From the NCBI RefSeq assembly GCF_019203185.1, contig NZ_CP078093.1:1771058-1835057 (forward strand): DNA of 64,000 nt, written 5' to 3'. Position 1 is the stretch's first letter; the number at the start of each line of letters is the position of its first letter. Source of the stretch: Crassaminicella indica. Its GTDB lineage: Bacteria; Bacillota; Clostridia; Peptostreptococcales; Thermotaleaceae. The notes beneath the pieces were generated by a model. It was not told the DNA's origin, ran no database searches, and saw nothing but the letters and a program-made list of their open reading frames with translations. Below are positions 1 through 8,974 of this stretch, piece after piece. The position numbers and the translations under genes were made by a program.

Positions 1-2
1 TA

Positions 3-173
3 GCAACAGTTGGTGTTAAGGAGACATTAACTGATTTAGGATTTAAAGAAGAGGATATAAAAAAATTAGTTGAATTAGCATTTACAACTCCTAGCTTAGA
101 TTTATTGTTAGGCTGTTCTCCAATACCAGCAACTAAAGAATTAGTAGAGAAGGTTTATAGAGAATCTTTATAA
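3..173 (+). CDS. Iron-containing alcohol dehydrogenase, C-terminal fragment (cut by window edge)
   Basis: Only the last 56 codons are in the window, in the frame starting at base 3 and ending with TAA at 171-173. The tail has the helical pattern of the C-terminus of iron-containing (group III) alcohol dehydrogenases: a segment resembling 'LGFKEEDIKKLVELA' followed by a proline-containing stretch and a final helix ending KVYRESL. Those enzymes interconvert alcohols and aldehydes or ketones with NAD(P)H in the cytoplasm. Substrate cannot be judged, because the nucleotide- and metal-binding parts lie outside the window. The gene ends just before a strong tandem hairpin terminator. Another short-helix dehydrogenase tail cannot be excluded. 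Confidence 0.55.
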   Translation, partial: ATVGVKETLTDLGFKEEDIKKLVELAFTTPSLDLLLGCSPIPATKELVEKVYRESL

Positions 174-197
174 TAATATTGTAAAATATTTATAATT

Positions 198-275
198 TAA
201 GCCATAGCTCATAGAGCTATGGCTTATAATTCACCGTCACGCCCGAAAGGTTATGCCGGTGAATTATTTTTTTTT
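198..275 (+). terminator. Tandem hairpins ending in a T-run; terminator of the dehydrogenase gene
   Basis: A first hairpin at 198-226 has a 13-bp perfect stem around the loop ATA (left arm TAAGCCATAGCTC). Abutting it, 226-267 forms a second hairpin with an 11-bp outer stem (ATAATTCACCG / CGGTGAATTAT) and a T-run to 275. The second hairpin has an asymmetric internal loop and a CC-CGAAA-GG tip. Confidence 0.85.
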
Positions 276-431
276 GAAAATTTTTACTATGCTTTAATTA
301 TATCTTTTTATAACAAATTAGTAAAATAGATTTATTATGAGCTTAGACATTATAGCATAATAGTTCTAAGCGTAGTATAATAAGAGTTGGTAAATATTCA
401 CATAACTAAATTGATTATAGGGGGGATTATA

Positions 432-1241
432 GTGAATAAAAAAATAAATACATTATATTTTAGTGCAACAGATACAACTAAAAAAATAGTATTAGGAATA
501 GCTGAGAAGCTTTCAAAGAATATGAGTAATATCAATCATATTGATTTTACACTACCAGAAGCTAGAAAAAAGCCTGTATCTTTTACAAAAGAAGATGTTG
601 TTGTTGTAGGTGTTCCTGTTTATGCAGGAAGAGTACCTAATGTATTGCTGAAATATTTAAATACGATTACAGGGAATGGTGCATTAGCAATTCCTGTAGT
701 TGTTTATGGTAATAGAAATTATGATGATGCTTTAATAGAATTAAAAGATATTTTAGAATCAAATGGGTTTAAGGTGATTGCAGGAGGAGCATTTATAGGA
801 GAACATTCATTCTCTAAAATTCTTGCAAAAAATAGACCAGATGAAAAGGATATGGCTATAGTAAGTGATTTTGCAAAACAGATATATAAAAAAATAACTA
901 CGCAGGATGAGATTCAAACTGTAATTGTAAATGGAAATAAGCCTTATAGAAAATATTATATGCCTAAAGATAAAAATGGTAATCCTGTGGATATTAGAAA
1001 GGTTAAGCCAAAAACAAATAGCAATTGTATTGATTGTAAACTTTGTGTAAGTATTTGTCCTATGGGTTCTATTGATTATCAAGATGTATCTAAATTCAAC
1101 GGAATTTGTATTAAATGTGGTGCCTGTATTAAAAAATGTCCTGTTAATGCAAAATATTATGATGATAAAGATTATTTAAGACATAAGCATGAATTAGAAA
1201 TAGATTGTATAGAGAGAAGAGAACCAGAAATTTTTATATAA
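432..1241 (+). CDS. EFR1-type flavodoxin/ferredoxin fusion protein
   Basis: A 269-residue cytoplasmic electron carrier. The N-terminal half is flavodoxin-like, with an FMN phosphate-loop-like segment (SATDTTKK, about residues 11-18). The C-terminal part holds two 4Fe-4S motifs, CIDCKLCVSICP (about 199-210) and CIKCGACIKKCP (about 226-237). This is the domain order of the clostridial EFR1 family, thought to shuttle low-potential electrons; its partner is not visible. The GTG at 432 is chosen because a GGGGGG ribosome site lies just upstream; an in-frame ATG at 387 has none. It stands alone between the upstream terminator and the htpG promoter. Confidence 0.85.
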   Translation: MNKKINTLYFSATDTTKKIVLGIAEKLSKNMSNINHIDFTLPEARKKPVSFTKEDVVVVGVPVYAGRVPNVLLKYLNTITGNGALAIPVVVYGNRNYDDALIELKDILESNGFKVIAGGAFIGEHSFSKILAKNRPDEKDMAIVSDFAKQIYKKITTQDEIQTVIVNGNKPYRKYYMPKDKNGNPVDIRKVKPKTNSNCIDCKLCVSICPMGSIDYQDVSKFNGICIKCGACIKKCPVNAKYYDDKDYLRHKHELEIDCIERREPEIFI

Positions 1242-1248
1242 AAAAGTA

Positions 1249-1277
1249 TTGACAAATCATTAATAAAAGTGTATTTT
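1249..1277 (+). promoter_or_regulatory. Sigma-A promoter of htpG
   Basis: TTGACA at 1249-1254, a 17-base spacer and TATTTT at 1272-1277. Transcription would start just ahead of the CIRCE box. Confidence 0.7.
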
Positions 1278-1287
1278 AAAATTGGAA

Positions 1288-1314
1288 TTAGCACTCGCCT
1301 TGAGAGAGTGCTAA
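1288..1314 (+). promoter_or_regulatory. CIRCE operator (HrcA binding site)
   Basis: TTAGCACTC at 1288-1296, nine bases, and GAGTGCTAA at 1306-1314: a perfect match to the CIRCE inverted repeat. CIRCE is the known site of the heat-shock repressor HrcA. Its place at the expected transcript start, downstream of the promoter, implies HrcA control of htpG. Confidence 0.95.
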
Positions 1315-1390
1315 TAATATAAAAATTTTAAATAAGAAACCTTCATTTTAGATGTTAATGGAGCATTAAATATATTGACTATCAATCTTC

Positions 1391-1433
1391 TTTTGAAGCC
1401 CCCAGTTTAATGAAGTAAGTGGGGGTAGTTCAC
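1391..1433 (+). repeat. Hairpin resembling an IS200/IS605-family end, in the htpG leader
   Basis: CCCCCA (1399-1404) pairs with TGGGGG (1420-1425) and is followed by TAGTTCAC. The arrangement 'gccccc ... gggggtagttcac' resembles, from memory, right ends of IS200/IS605 elements in Firmicutes and cyanobacteria. No transposase or left end is present. It may be a solo end or a chance leader hairpin near the htpG ribosome site. Confidence 0.35.
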
Positions 1434-1452
1434 GATGAGGGGAGCGATTAAA

Positions 1453-3333
1453 TTGGAAAAAAAACAGTTTCAAGCAGAATCTAAACGATTATTAGATTTA
1501 ATGATTAACTCAATTTATACCCATAGGGAGATTTTTTTAAGAGAGTTGATTTCTAATGCTAGTGATGCAATCGATAAAATTTATTACAAAGCATTAACAG
1601 ATGAGAATTTGACTTTTAATAAAGATGATTATTATATTAAAGTGTCATATGATAAGGAAAATAGGATATTAAAAATCTCTGATACAGGGATAGGTATGAC
1701 AAAAGAAGAGCTTGAGGAAAATTTAGGTGTTATTGCAAAGAGTGGTTCTTTTACATTTAAAAAAGAAAATGAGTTAAAAGATGGCTTTGATATTATAGGA
1801 CAGTTTGGTGTAGGATTTTATTCTGCATTTATGGTGGCTGATAAGGTTACTGTAATAACTAAAGCTTTAGGAAGTGATGAAGCTTTTAAGTGGGAAGCAA
1901 CAGGTGCAGATGGTTATATTATTGAACCATGTGAAAAGGAAGCTGTTGGAACAGATATTATATTAAAAATAAAAGAAAATACAGAGGATGAAAAATTTGA
2001 CGAGTATTTAGAAGAATATAGATTAAGGGCGATCATTAAAAAATATTCCGATTTTATTAGATATCCTATAAAAATGGATGTAACGAAAAGAAAATTAAAA
2101 GAAGGTACAGAAAATGAATATGAAGAATATGTAGAAGAAACAATTGTAAACAGTATGGTGCCTATTTGGAGAAAAAATAAAAATGAGCTTAAAAAGGAAG
2201 ATTATGAGAATTTTTATGCTGAAAAGCATTATGGCTTTGATAAGCCGGCAAAATATATTCATATTAGTGTAGATGGAGCTGTAAGATATAATGCTATTTT
2301 ATTTATTCCAGAAAAAATGCCTTATGATTTTTACACTAAGGAATACGAAAAAGGTTTAGAGTTATATTCTAATGGTGTATTAATCATGAACAAATGTGCA
2401 GATTTGTTACCAGATTATTTTAGCTTTGTAAAAGGAATGGTTGATTCAGAAGATTTATCCTTGAATATATCAAGAGAAATGCTACAGCACAACAGACAGT
2501 TAAAAGTTATTGCAAAAAACATTAAAAATAAAATAAAAAATGAATTAAAAAATATGTTGAAAAATGAAAGAGAAAAATATGAGCAGTTTTATAAAACATT
2601 TGGAAGACAGTTAAAATATGGTGTTTATAGCGATTTTGGTGCCAATAAAGAAGTGTTACAAGATTTATTGATGTTTTATTCCTCAAAAGAGAAAAAAATG
2701 GTAACTTTAGAAGAATATATATCTCGTATGCCAGAAGAACAAAAATATATCTACTATGCTGCTGGAGAAACAAATGAGAGAATTGAAAAATTACCTCAAA
2801 CAGAATTAGTAGCAGAAAAAGGATATGAGATATTATACTTTACTGATGATATAGATGAATTTGCTGTTAAAATGCTTATGAATTATAAAGGCAAGGAATT
2901 CAAATCTGTTTCAAGTGGTGATTTAGGGATTGAAGAAGAAGATAATGAAAATGCTTCTAATAAAGAATACGAGGATAGCAAAGAAGTTTTTGAATATATG
3001 AAAAATGTTTTAAAGGGTAAAGTTAAAGATGTAGTAGTATCAAAAAGATTAAAAAATCATCCTGTATGTTTGTCAAATGATGGAGAATTTACTATAGAAA
3101 TGGAAAAAGTATTAAATGCTATGCCAAATCATCCAGAGATAAAAGCAGATAAGATTTTAGAAATAAATGTTCAACATGATATATTTAAGACATTAAAAGA
3201 AGCTTTTGAAAATGATAAAGAAAAGCTAAAGCTTTATACAAATATATTGTATAATCAAGCATTGTTGATAGAAGGATTGCCAATAAACGATCCTGTGGCT
3301 TTTACAGAAGATATTTGCAAAATAATGATTTAA
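1453..3333 (+). CDS. htpG: Chaperone protein HtpG (bacterial Hsp90)
   Basis: A 626-residue cytosolic ATP-dependent chaperone, full length for the family. The GHKL ATPase domain shows the N35 region ([11 protein letters not shown]), DTGIGM at 77-82 and the lid motif GQFGVGF at 116-122; the middle and dimerisation domains follow. I place the start at the TTG at 1453, because AGGGGAG lies nine bases upstream and family members begin at this residue; the ATG at 1435 would add six residues. The gene is monocistronic, with a CIRCE-controlled promoter upstream and a terminator after it. CIRCE control is notable because B. subtilis htpG is not in the HrcA regulon. Confidence 0.97.
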   Translation: MEKKQFQAESKRLLDLMINSIYTHREIFLRELISNASDAIDKIYYKALTDENLTFNKDDYYIKVSYDKENRILKISDTGIGMTKEELEENLGVIAKSGSFTFKKENELKDGFDIIGQFGVGFYSAFMVADKVTVITKALGSDEAFKWEATGADGYIIEPCEKEAVGTDIILKIKENTEDEKFDEYLEEYRLRAIIKKYSDFIRYPIKMDVTKRKLKEGTENEYEEYVEETIVNSMVPIWRKNKNELKKEDYENFYAEKHYGFDKPAKYIHISVDGAVRYNAILFIPEKMPYDFYTKEYEKGLELYSNGVLIMNKCADLLPDYFSFVKGMVDSEDLSLNISREMLQHNRQLKVIAKNIKNKIKNELKNMLKNEREKYEQFYKTFGRQLKYGVYSDFGANKEVLQDLLMFYSSKEKKMVTLEEYISRMPEEQKYIYYAAGETNERIEKLPQTELVAEKGYEILYFTDDIDEFAVKMLMNYKGKEFKSVSSGDLGIEEEDNENASNKEYEDSKEVFEYMKNVLKGKVKDVVVSKRLKNHPVCLSNDGEFTIEMEKVLNAMPNHPEIKADKILEINVQHDIFKTLKEAFENDKEKLKLYTNILYNQALLIEGLPINDPVAFTEDICKIMI

Positions 3334-3355
3334 TAATTGTTATTTATAATGATGT

Positions 3356-3391
3356 AGAGCAGATGACATTAGTCATATGCTCTTATTTTTT
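3356..3391 (+). terminator. Terminator after htpG
   Basis: GAGCA/TGCTC outer stem and ATGAC/GTCAT inner stem, followed by TTATTTTTTT. Confidence 0.85.
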
Positions 3392-3487
3392 TGTAGTTTT
3401 TTATTTTACACTATTATGTAACACTAGTATTGCTAATTAAATACTATAATAATAAATATTTGCATTTTAAATGAGAAGGAGATAAAT

Positions 3488-4498
3488 ATGGTGAAAGTAT
3501 CTATTGTAATGGGGGTTTACAATGGTGAAGAATATTTGAAAGAAACTATAGATAGTATTTTAGCTCAAACATATCCAAATTTAGAGTGTATTATAGTTAA
3601 TGATGGTTCTACAGATGGTACTAAAAATATACTTAATGCGGTTAAAGATGAAAGAGTAAAGATTATTCAATTAAATAAAAATCAAGGTGCAGCTAATGCA
3701 TTAAATATAGCTATTGAAAAAGCAGAAGGGGACTGGATTGCTATACATGATGCAGATGATATCAGTTTGCCTGATCGTATTAAGGAGCAAGTGGCTTATG
3801 TAAAAAGGAAGCCTCATGTGGTGGCTGTAGGCTCCTTTATTAAATGTATTGAGGGAAAAAATATTTCAGCAAAAAAGATTACACATATGAAAAGTATTGA
3901 AAGATATAAAAATTCAATCATTACATGGAAGCAGATAAAAGAGGAGCTATTTAAAGGCTCTCCTCTCACTCATGGTTCACTTTTTATATCTAAGAAAGCT
4001 TATTTTAAGGCTGGAAAATATAATCCTAAATATAGAATTGCTTATGATTATGATTTGTATATGCGCTTAGCATTTATAGGTCCAATAGAGAATATACCTA
4101 AAGTTTTATATAAATATAGAATATCATCTAATTCATTATCCAATTTAAATATAAAAAAAACAGCTAGTGAGTTTTTAATAGCTTCTACTAAATATATCCG
4201 AGATTACTGTTTTTATAATAAAAAAAATAAACCCTGTGTAATAGTTTATGGAACAAATAGAGGTTGCCAAATGTTCAAAGAATTAATGATGCTAGAAGAA
4301 AATTTGAAGATTAATGAAATGAGGTTTGATTATAAAAAGGAGAATGTTGAAAATGATTATATGGACTATAAGGATGGTAAAATAGATGCTTTCATTATTC
4401 TTAGTAATTTTACAGATGAATTAAAGCTAAAAAATTTCTTAAAAAACAAAGGATTAAAGTTAAATAAAGATTTTTTTACCTTATGGTCGACCCTGTAA
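3488..4498 (+). CDS. Family 2 glycosyltransferase
   Basis: A 336-residue GT-A fold enzyme predicted to move a sugar from a nucleotide-sugar donor to an unknown acceptor. The start (SIVMGVYNGEEYL), NDGSTD (38-43) and the metal-binding DADD (88-91) are classic GT2 signatures. The last 90 residues or so form a separate small domain, starting near PCVIVYGTNRG and ending in a KLNKDFF-like segment, that recurs in the next gene. No transmembrane segment is seen, so the enzyme is probably cytoplasmic or peripheral. The gene heads a four-gene sugar operon with AAGGAG close upstream of its ATG. The acceptor (flagellin, surface glycan or other) cannot be decided. Confidence 0.88.
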   Translation: MVKVSIVMGVYNGEEYLKETIDSILAQTYPNLECIIVNDGSTDGTKNILNAVKDERVKIIQLNKNQGAANALNIAIEKAEGDWIAIHDADDISLPDRIKEQVAYVKRKPHVVAVGSFIKCIEGKNISAKKITHMKSIERYKNSIITWKQIKEELFKGSPLTHGSLFISKKAYFKAGKYNPKYRIAYDYDLYMRLAFIGPIENIPKVLYKYRISSNSLSNLNIKKTASEFLIASTKYIRDYCFYNKKNKPCVIVYGTNRGCQMFKELMMLEENLKINEMRFDYKKENVENDYMDYKDGKIDAFIILSNFTDELKLKNFLKNKGLKLNKDFFTLWSTL

Positions 4499-4521
4499 AG
4501 TTTTTGAAGGGAGGTTAATGT

Positions 4522-6258
4522 ATGAAGAACAATAATATTTATGACTATGAACAAGCAATAATGGATATTGATCAAGTATTGGATTTTATAGATGAAGCTA
4601 TAAAAAAGCATAAGCCTCTTTCTATTAGTCGTTTTGGGCATGGAGAAATAGCTTATATGGGATGGCTACAATTTCCCAATTGGACAAAATTTTTTGAGCC
4701 AAATAGTTCTTATGCAGGTGCAACAGCATCTATAGCAACAATTAAAGAAGCTTTAATCAAAGCATTAAAGGCTACGGATATTGTAGGCTTTCATACATTA
4801 TGTGGTAAAGCTATGGAGGATCAAGAAGCTGCTAAGCTAACCTTAGAATTTATAAAGTATTTAGATTTTAGACCAAAACATGTTTGTTCAGCTTTTATTA
4901 CCCATGAAATGATAAAAAATGATAGATTTTGGAGATGTTTAAAAGACAAAAAAATTGCATTAGTTGGTCGAAGAGCAGCTGAGGCTTATCATATTTTTGA
5001 AGCTCAAGGTATTCATGTAGTTTATACTACTATTTTGGAAGGCTATGAGGAAATAGAAATTGTTTATGATGAATTATATAAGAGAACAGATTGGGATATT
5101 GCTTTGCTTTCTGCGGGAATTCCAGCAACTATTCTTGCTCCTAGATTAGCTAAAAAAACAAATAAAGTTGTAATAGATTTTGGTCATGCATTAGATAAAC
5201 TTATTGATGGAGAAAATTTTAATTATGAAAAAATATTAAGGAATTGGAAGGCGAGGAATACTAAAAAAATGCTTGTATCTATGGTTATGGCTGTTCATAA
5301 TGGTGAGATATATTTAAAAGAGGCTTTAGATAGTATGTTATCTCAGACATATAAAAATATTGAAATAATAATTGTAAATGACGGTTCTACTGATACAACA
5401 AAGGATATATTAGATCAGATAACTGATAATAGAGTAAGGGTTATTCATTTAAAGGATAATAGAGGTGCTGCTAATGCACTAAATATAGGCATTAAGGAAG
5501 CGAATGGATCGTGGATTGCAATACAAGATGCAGATGATAATAGTTATCCAACTAGAATAGAGGAACAGGTAAAATATGTTCTTGAACATCCTTTATTAGT
5601 AGGAGTAGGATCTTTTATTGAATGTATAAGTGGAAGAGATAATATTTCAGAGTATAATTTAAAAAGTATTGCTCAAAAAAGAAATTTTTTTAGATCGAGA
5701 GAAGAAATTAGAAAAAATATTTATTATGGATGTCCTCTTACTCATAGTTCGGTAATGTTTTCTAAAGATAGTTTTTTTGATGTAGGGGGATATAATACGG
5801 ATTTTAAAATTGTTTATGATTATGATTTATGGCTTAGGTTATTAGAAAAAGGTGAAATTGAAAATGTACCAAAAGTTTTAGTGCAATATCGTATGCATAA
5901 TGAATCTTTATCTAATAAAAATGCAAGAGAAACTCTTAAAGAAATACAAATTGCTTCATCGAGAGCAATTTATAGGCTTTTTAGAAGAAATAAAAACTAT
6001 ATGCCAAAGGTTATGGTAATAGGATCAAAAAAAGGATGTGAAAACTATAAAGAGTATATTGCTCCTAACAGTGGCTTGAAAGTAGAAGCTTTTATACATG
6101 AGCGTTGGCAAGTTCCTTATATTAGCAGGTGTTTAAAGGAAGGGAAAATTGATGCAATTATTGTTCTAGATGGACGTGGAAAAGACAAAATTATGGATGA
6201 TTTAAAAAGAAGAGGTTTAAAGTTAAATACGAATGTGTTTTGCTTGTATAATTTTTGA
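4522..6258 (+). CDS. Two-domain glycosyltransferase: GT-D-like (DUF1792) domain fused to GT2 domain
   Basis: A 578-residue fusion. Residues 1 to about 245 resemble the DUF1792/GT-D glycosyltransferase domain, with LSISRFGHGE at 33-42. Members I know read RFGDGE, where D and E bind metal; here the D is H40. Residues 250-578 are a complete GT2 unit (NDGST near 286, DADD near 336) with the same C-terminal add-on domain as the preceding gene, so the two GT2 units are tandem duplicates. Two catalytic domains in one chain suggest two successive sugar transfers. A good ribosome site (GGGAGG) precedes the ATG, 23 bases after the upstream gene. Confidence 0.85.
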   Translation: MKNNNIYDYEQAIMDIDQVLDFIDEAIKKHKPLSISRFGHGEIAYMGWLQFPNWTKFFEPNSSYAGATASIATIKEALIKALKATDIVGFHTLCGKAMEDQEAAKLTLEFIKYLDFRPKHVCSAFITHEMIKNDRFWRCLKDKKIALVGRRAAEAYHIFEAQGIHVVYTTILEGYEEIEIVYDELYKRTDWDIALLSAGIPATILAPRLAKKTNKVVIDFGHALDKLIDGENFNYEKILRNWKARNTKKMLVSMVMAVHNGEIYLKEALDSMLSQTYKNIEIIIVNDGSTDTTKDILDQITDNRVRVIHLKDNRGAANALNIGIKEANGSWIAIQDADDNSYPTRIEEQVKYVLEHPLLVGVGSFIECISGRDNISEYNLKSIAQKRNFFRSREEIRKNIYYGCPLTHSSVMFSKDSFFDVGGYNTDFKIVYDYDLWLRLLEKGEIENVPKVLVQYRMHNESLSNKNARETLKEIQIASSRAIYRLFRRNKNYMPKVMVIGSKKGCENYKEYIAPNSGLKVEAFIHERWQVPYISRCLKEGKIDAIIVLDGRGKDKIMDDLKRRGLKLNTNVFCLYNF

Positions 6259-6308
6259 AATAATTTGTTTTTATGTTTATAGATACTAAATAGTAGGAGG
6301 GGGAAATA

Positions 6309-7610
6309 TTGAAGATCGGAGTAGTTGGAGGTCTTGGACATATTGGGCTTATTCAAGCTGTATGTTTGGCTAAAATTGGATACAAAACTATTGCTTATGA
6401 TATAGATAAGATGAAGATAGAAGGTATATTAAAGGGGAAAATGCCTTTTTATGAAGAAGGCTTAGCAGAATTGATAATGGAAACTATAAATAAAAATTTA
6501 CTTAAGTTTACTTCTAATATAAAAGATCTAAAGAGAGCAGATATTATTTTTATATGCGTAGGAACACCTTCTTTTCCAAATGGTGAGGCGGATTTATCTC
6601 AGGTATATTCAGCAGTAGAACAAGTGGCTGAAAATAGAGATAGTCATTGTATTGTGGTAATAAAAAGTACAGTTTCTGTAGGAACATGTCGTAAATTAAC
6701 TGATAATTTAAAGAATAAAGGACTTTCAGAGAGGATTACGATTGTTTCAAATCCTGAATTTTTAAAGGAAGGTTCTGGTATAAAAGATTTTTGGAATCCA
6801 ACAAGGATTATTGTGGGGAGTGAGATAGAGCAAATTGGTAAAGAAGTTTCAAAATTATATCAACCACAAGGAGTTCCAGTACTTTTGACTAGTTGGGAAA
6901 ATGCTGAAATGATTAAGCTTGTAAGTAATGCTTTTTTAGCTACTAAAATTTCTTTTATTAATGAAATATCATTTTTATCTGAAAAAGCAGGAGCAGATAT
7001 TAGAATTATCAGTAAGGGTATTGGGCTAGATCCAAGAATAAATCCTCATTTTTTAGAAGCAGGGGTGGGTTTTAGTGGTCCATGTCTTGAAAAAGATTTG
7101 AAATCTTTGATATATCAATTTCAAAAAAAACAAGAAAAAGCTAGTATATTAGAGTCAGTTTTACAAGTAAATGAAAGACAACGGCAAAGAATAATAGAAA
7201 AATTGGAAGAACAATTAGGAACTCTAAAAGGCAAAAAAATAGGTGTTTTAGGTATGGCTTTTAAGGAAAATACAGATGATGTGAGACGATCTCATAGCTT
7301 AGAAATTGTGAAAAATATTATAGCTCAGGGGGGAATTGTAACTGTTACTGATCCTTGTGTAAAAAAGCCTGAAGATGGTGGAATTTCTAAAGAAGAATTG
7401 TCAAATGTTGAGTGGGTAGAATCACCATTAGAAGCCGCAAAGGGTAAAGATGCTATTCTCATATTGACAGCATGGGAAGAATATAAAAAATTAGATATTG
7501 ATAAGGTAAAAGAAGCTATGATAAATCCACTTATTATTGATGGTAGAAATTTATTTGAGGTAGAGGATATGAAAGCAAAAAATATTCATTATATAGGGGT
7601 GGGAATATGA
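6309..7610 (+). CDS. UDP-glucose/GDP-mannose dehydrogenase family enzyme
   Basis: A 433-residue cytoplasmic enzyme expected to oxidise a nucleotide sugar to its uronic acid in two NAD-dependent steps. The N-terminal Rossmann domain starts MKIGVVGGLGHIGL. The catalytic cysteine is C259 within GFSGPCLEKDLKSL, matching the family's GFGGxCxxKD. The C-terminal domain contains LGMAFKENTDDVRRSHS, as in UDP-sugar dehydrogenases. It starts with TTG at 6309 after AGGAGGGGG. The 3' end overlaps the next gene by four bases (ATGA), indicating coupled translation. The substrate (UDP-Glc, UDP-GlcNAc or UDP-ManNAc) cannot be told from sequence reading. Confidence 0.9.
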   Translation: MKIGVVGGLGHIGLIQAVCLAKIGYKTIAYDIDKMKIEGILKGKMPFYEEGLAELIMETINKNLLKFTSNIKDLKRADIIFICVGTPSFPNGEADLSQVYSAVEQVAENRDSHCIVVIKSTVSVGTCRKLTDNLKNKGLSERITIVSNPEFLKEGSGIKDFWNPTRIIVGSEIEQIGKEVSKLYQPQGVPVLLTSWENAEMIKLVSNAFLATKISFINEISFLSEKAGADIRIISKGIGLDPRINPHFLEAGVGFSGPCLEKDLKSLIYQFQKKQEKASILESVLQVNERQRQRIIEKLEEQLGTLKGKKIGVLGMAFKENTDDVRRSHSLEIVKNIIAQGGIVTVTDPCVKKPEDGGISKEELSNVEWVESPLEAAKGKDAILILTAWEEYKKLDIDKVKEAMINPLIIDGRNLFEVEDMKAKNIHYIGVGI

Positions 7611-8590
7611 AATGTTTAGTTACAGGTGCAGCTGGTTTTGTTGGTTCTCATCTTTGTACGACTTTACTAGAACAGGGAAATGAAGTATGGGGATTAGATG
7701 ACTTGAGTACAGGAAAAAAGGAGAATTTAGATCATCTTAACGAAAATGCTTGCTTTCATTTTAAAGTAGGCTGTATATCTAATGAGAATTTATTATCTGA
7801 GCTTATTAAAAAAGTTGATATAATTTATCATTTAGCTGCTATTGTGGGGGTAAAGCGATATGTGGAAGATCCAGTAAAAGTAATAAATGTAAATGTATGC
7901 TACACATCTAAATTGTTGGAGATAGCATGGAAATTAGGAAAGAAAGTTGTATTTACTTCTACATCTGAAATATATGGTAAAAGTGAAGATATTCCTTTTA
8001 AAGTGGAAGGAAACAGAGTTTATGGTCCTTCTACTACGAATCGGTGGTGTTATGCTGTATCAAAAACTGCAGATGAACATCTATGCTTAGGGTATGCTAA
8101 ACGAGGTCTTCCTATAGTAATTCTTCGCTATTTTAATGCATATGGACCTCGTGCTGATACTTCACCTTATGGTGGTGTTATTACTAGATTTATTTATCAG
8201 GCTCTTATGGGTAAACCATTAACTGTACATGCTGATGGAAGCCAAACCCGTTGTTTTACCTATATAGATGATATTATAAAAGGAACAATTGAAGCAGGCA
8301 AGCGTTCTGAGGCAGAAGGGAAAATTTTTAATTTAGGGAATCATCGTGAAATATCTATTTTAAATTTAGCGCATAATATTTTGGAAATATCAGAAATTAA
8401 AGGAAAGATTATTTTTCAACCTTATGAAGAATTTTATGGACTTAGTTATGAGGATATTCCTAGAAGAAGTCCTGATTTGTCTATAGCAGAGCAAATATTA
8501 GATTATTTTCCTATTATAACTCTTGAAGAAGGTCTAAAGAAAACCTTAAATTGGTATAAAAAACGGTTATGTAATCAATATAGTATTTAA
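7607..8590 (+). CDS. NAD-dependent nucleotide-sugar epimerase/dehydratase (extended SDR)
   Basis: A 327-residue extended short-chain dehydrogenase. The NAD motif GAAGFVG is at 7-13 and the catalytic YxxxK is Y149-K153 (YAVSK), with the usual FNAYGPRAD and DGSQTRCFTYIDD segments. Such enzymes are UDP-galactose 4-epimerases, UDP-glucuronate epimerases or decarboxylases. Following a UDP-sugar dehydrogenase, a UDP-uronate epimerase or UDP-xylose synthase role is attractive but is inference. It is the last gene of the operon, starting in the ATGA overlap and ending 7 bases before the terminator stem. Confidence 0.88.
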   Translation: MKCLVTGAAGFVGSHLCTTLLEQGNEVWGLDDLSTGKKENLDHLNENACFHFKVGCISNENLLSELIKKVDIIYHLAAIVGVKRYVEDPVKVINVNVCYTSKLLEIAWKLGKKVVFTSTSEIYGKSEDIPFKVEGNRVYGPSTTNRWCYAVSKTADEHLCLGYAKRGLPIVILRYFNAYGPRADTSPYGGVITRFIYQALMGKPLTVHADGSQTRCFTYIDDIIKGTIEAGKRSEAEGKIFNLGNHREISILNLAHNILEISEIKGKIIFQPYEEFYGLSYEDIPRRSPDLSIAEQILDYFPIITLEEGLKKTLNWYKKRLCNQYSI

Positions 8591-8593
8591 ATA

Positions 8594-8625
8594 GAAGAAT
8601 TGGGAAAAAACCCAGTTCTTTTTAA
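8594..8625 (+). terminator. Terminator of the sugar operon
   Basis: AAGAATTGGG (8595-8604) pairs with CCCAGTTCTT (8611-8620, one G-T pair) around a six-A loop, followed by TTT. Confidence 0.85.
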
Positions 8626-8640
8626 TTAGGTTTTAATATT

Positions 8641-8890
8641 GTTTATTTATAGGGATCCAACTTCAACATAAAAAAAGAAATATATAAAGATAAGTGAATG
8701 ACTTCGATAACTTTTGTAAAAAAACTTACTGAAATTTCATAAAAAATACGTTAAGAACCTTCATTGTTTGAACGAAGTGAGTTTTGAAGGTTTAGTATTT
8801 TTTCATGGAATGAAGTTTTGTTTTTTCAAAAGTTATCTGGAATGAACTATCTTTTATATTTCATTTTGATGTTGTTTACCTATATAAAAA
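8641..8890 (+). mobile_element. MITE-like fold-back element, copy A
   Basis: The core 8676-8869 (194 bp) is identical, base for base, to the reverse complement of 19874-20067. The core is itself a long imperfect palindrome: GATAACTTTTG (8706-8716) with CAAAAGTTATC (8827-8837), AAAAAATAC (8741-8749) with GTATTTTTT (8795-8803), and AACCTTCA (8756-8763) with TGAAGGTT (8785-8792). Related TTGTTTA-type sequences lie at both borders, and one border has GGATCCAACTTC as in copy B. It encodes no protein. A short non-autonomous element moved by a transposase elsewhere is the best reading. It ends about 25 bp upstream of the ilv promoter. Confidence 0.8.
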
Positions 8891-8915
8891 AAATAAAAAA
8901 ATTTAAAAAAAAGTA

Positions 8916-8944
8916 TTGACGAAGGATAAATTTGATAGTACAAT
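8916..8944 (+). promoter_or_regulatory. Sigma-A promoter of the ilv-leu operon
   Basis: TTGACG (8916-8921), 17-base spacer, TACAAT (8939-8944). It drives the T-box leader. Confidence 0.8.
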
Positions 8945-8974
8945 ATGTTTAATCCATTTAACAGAATATTTTAA

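Noticed and set aside
8641-8890. Treating fold-back copy A as part of the ilv T-box leader
   Set aside because: The promoter at 8916-8944 lies downstream of the element, and the same sequence occurs elsewhere without a T-box.
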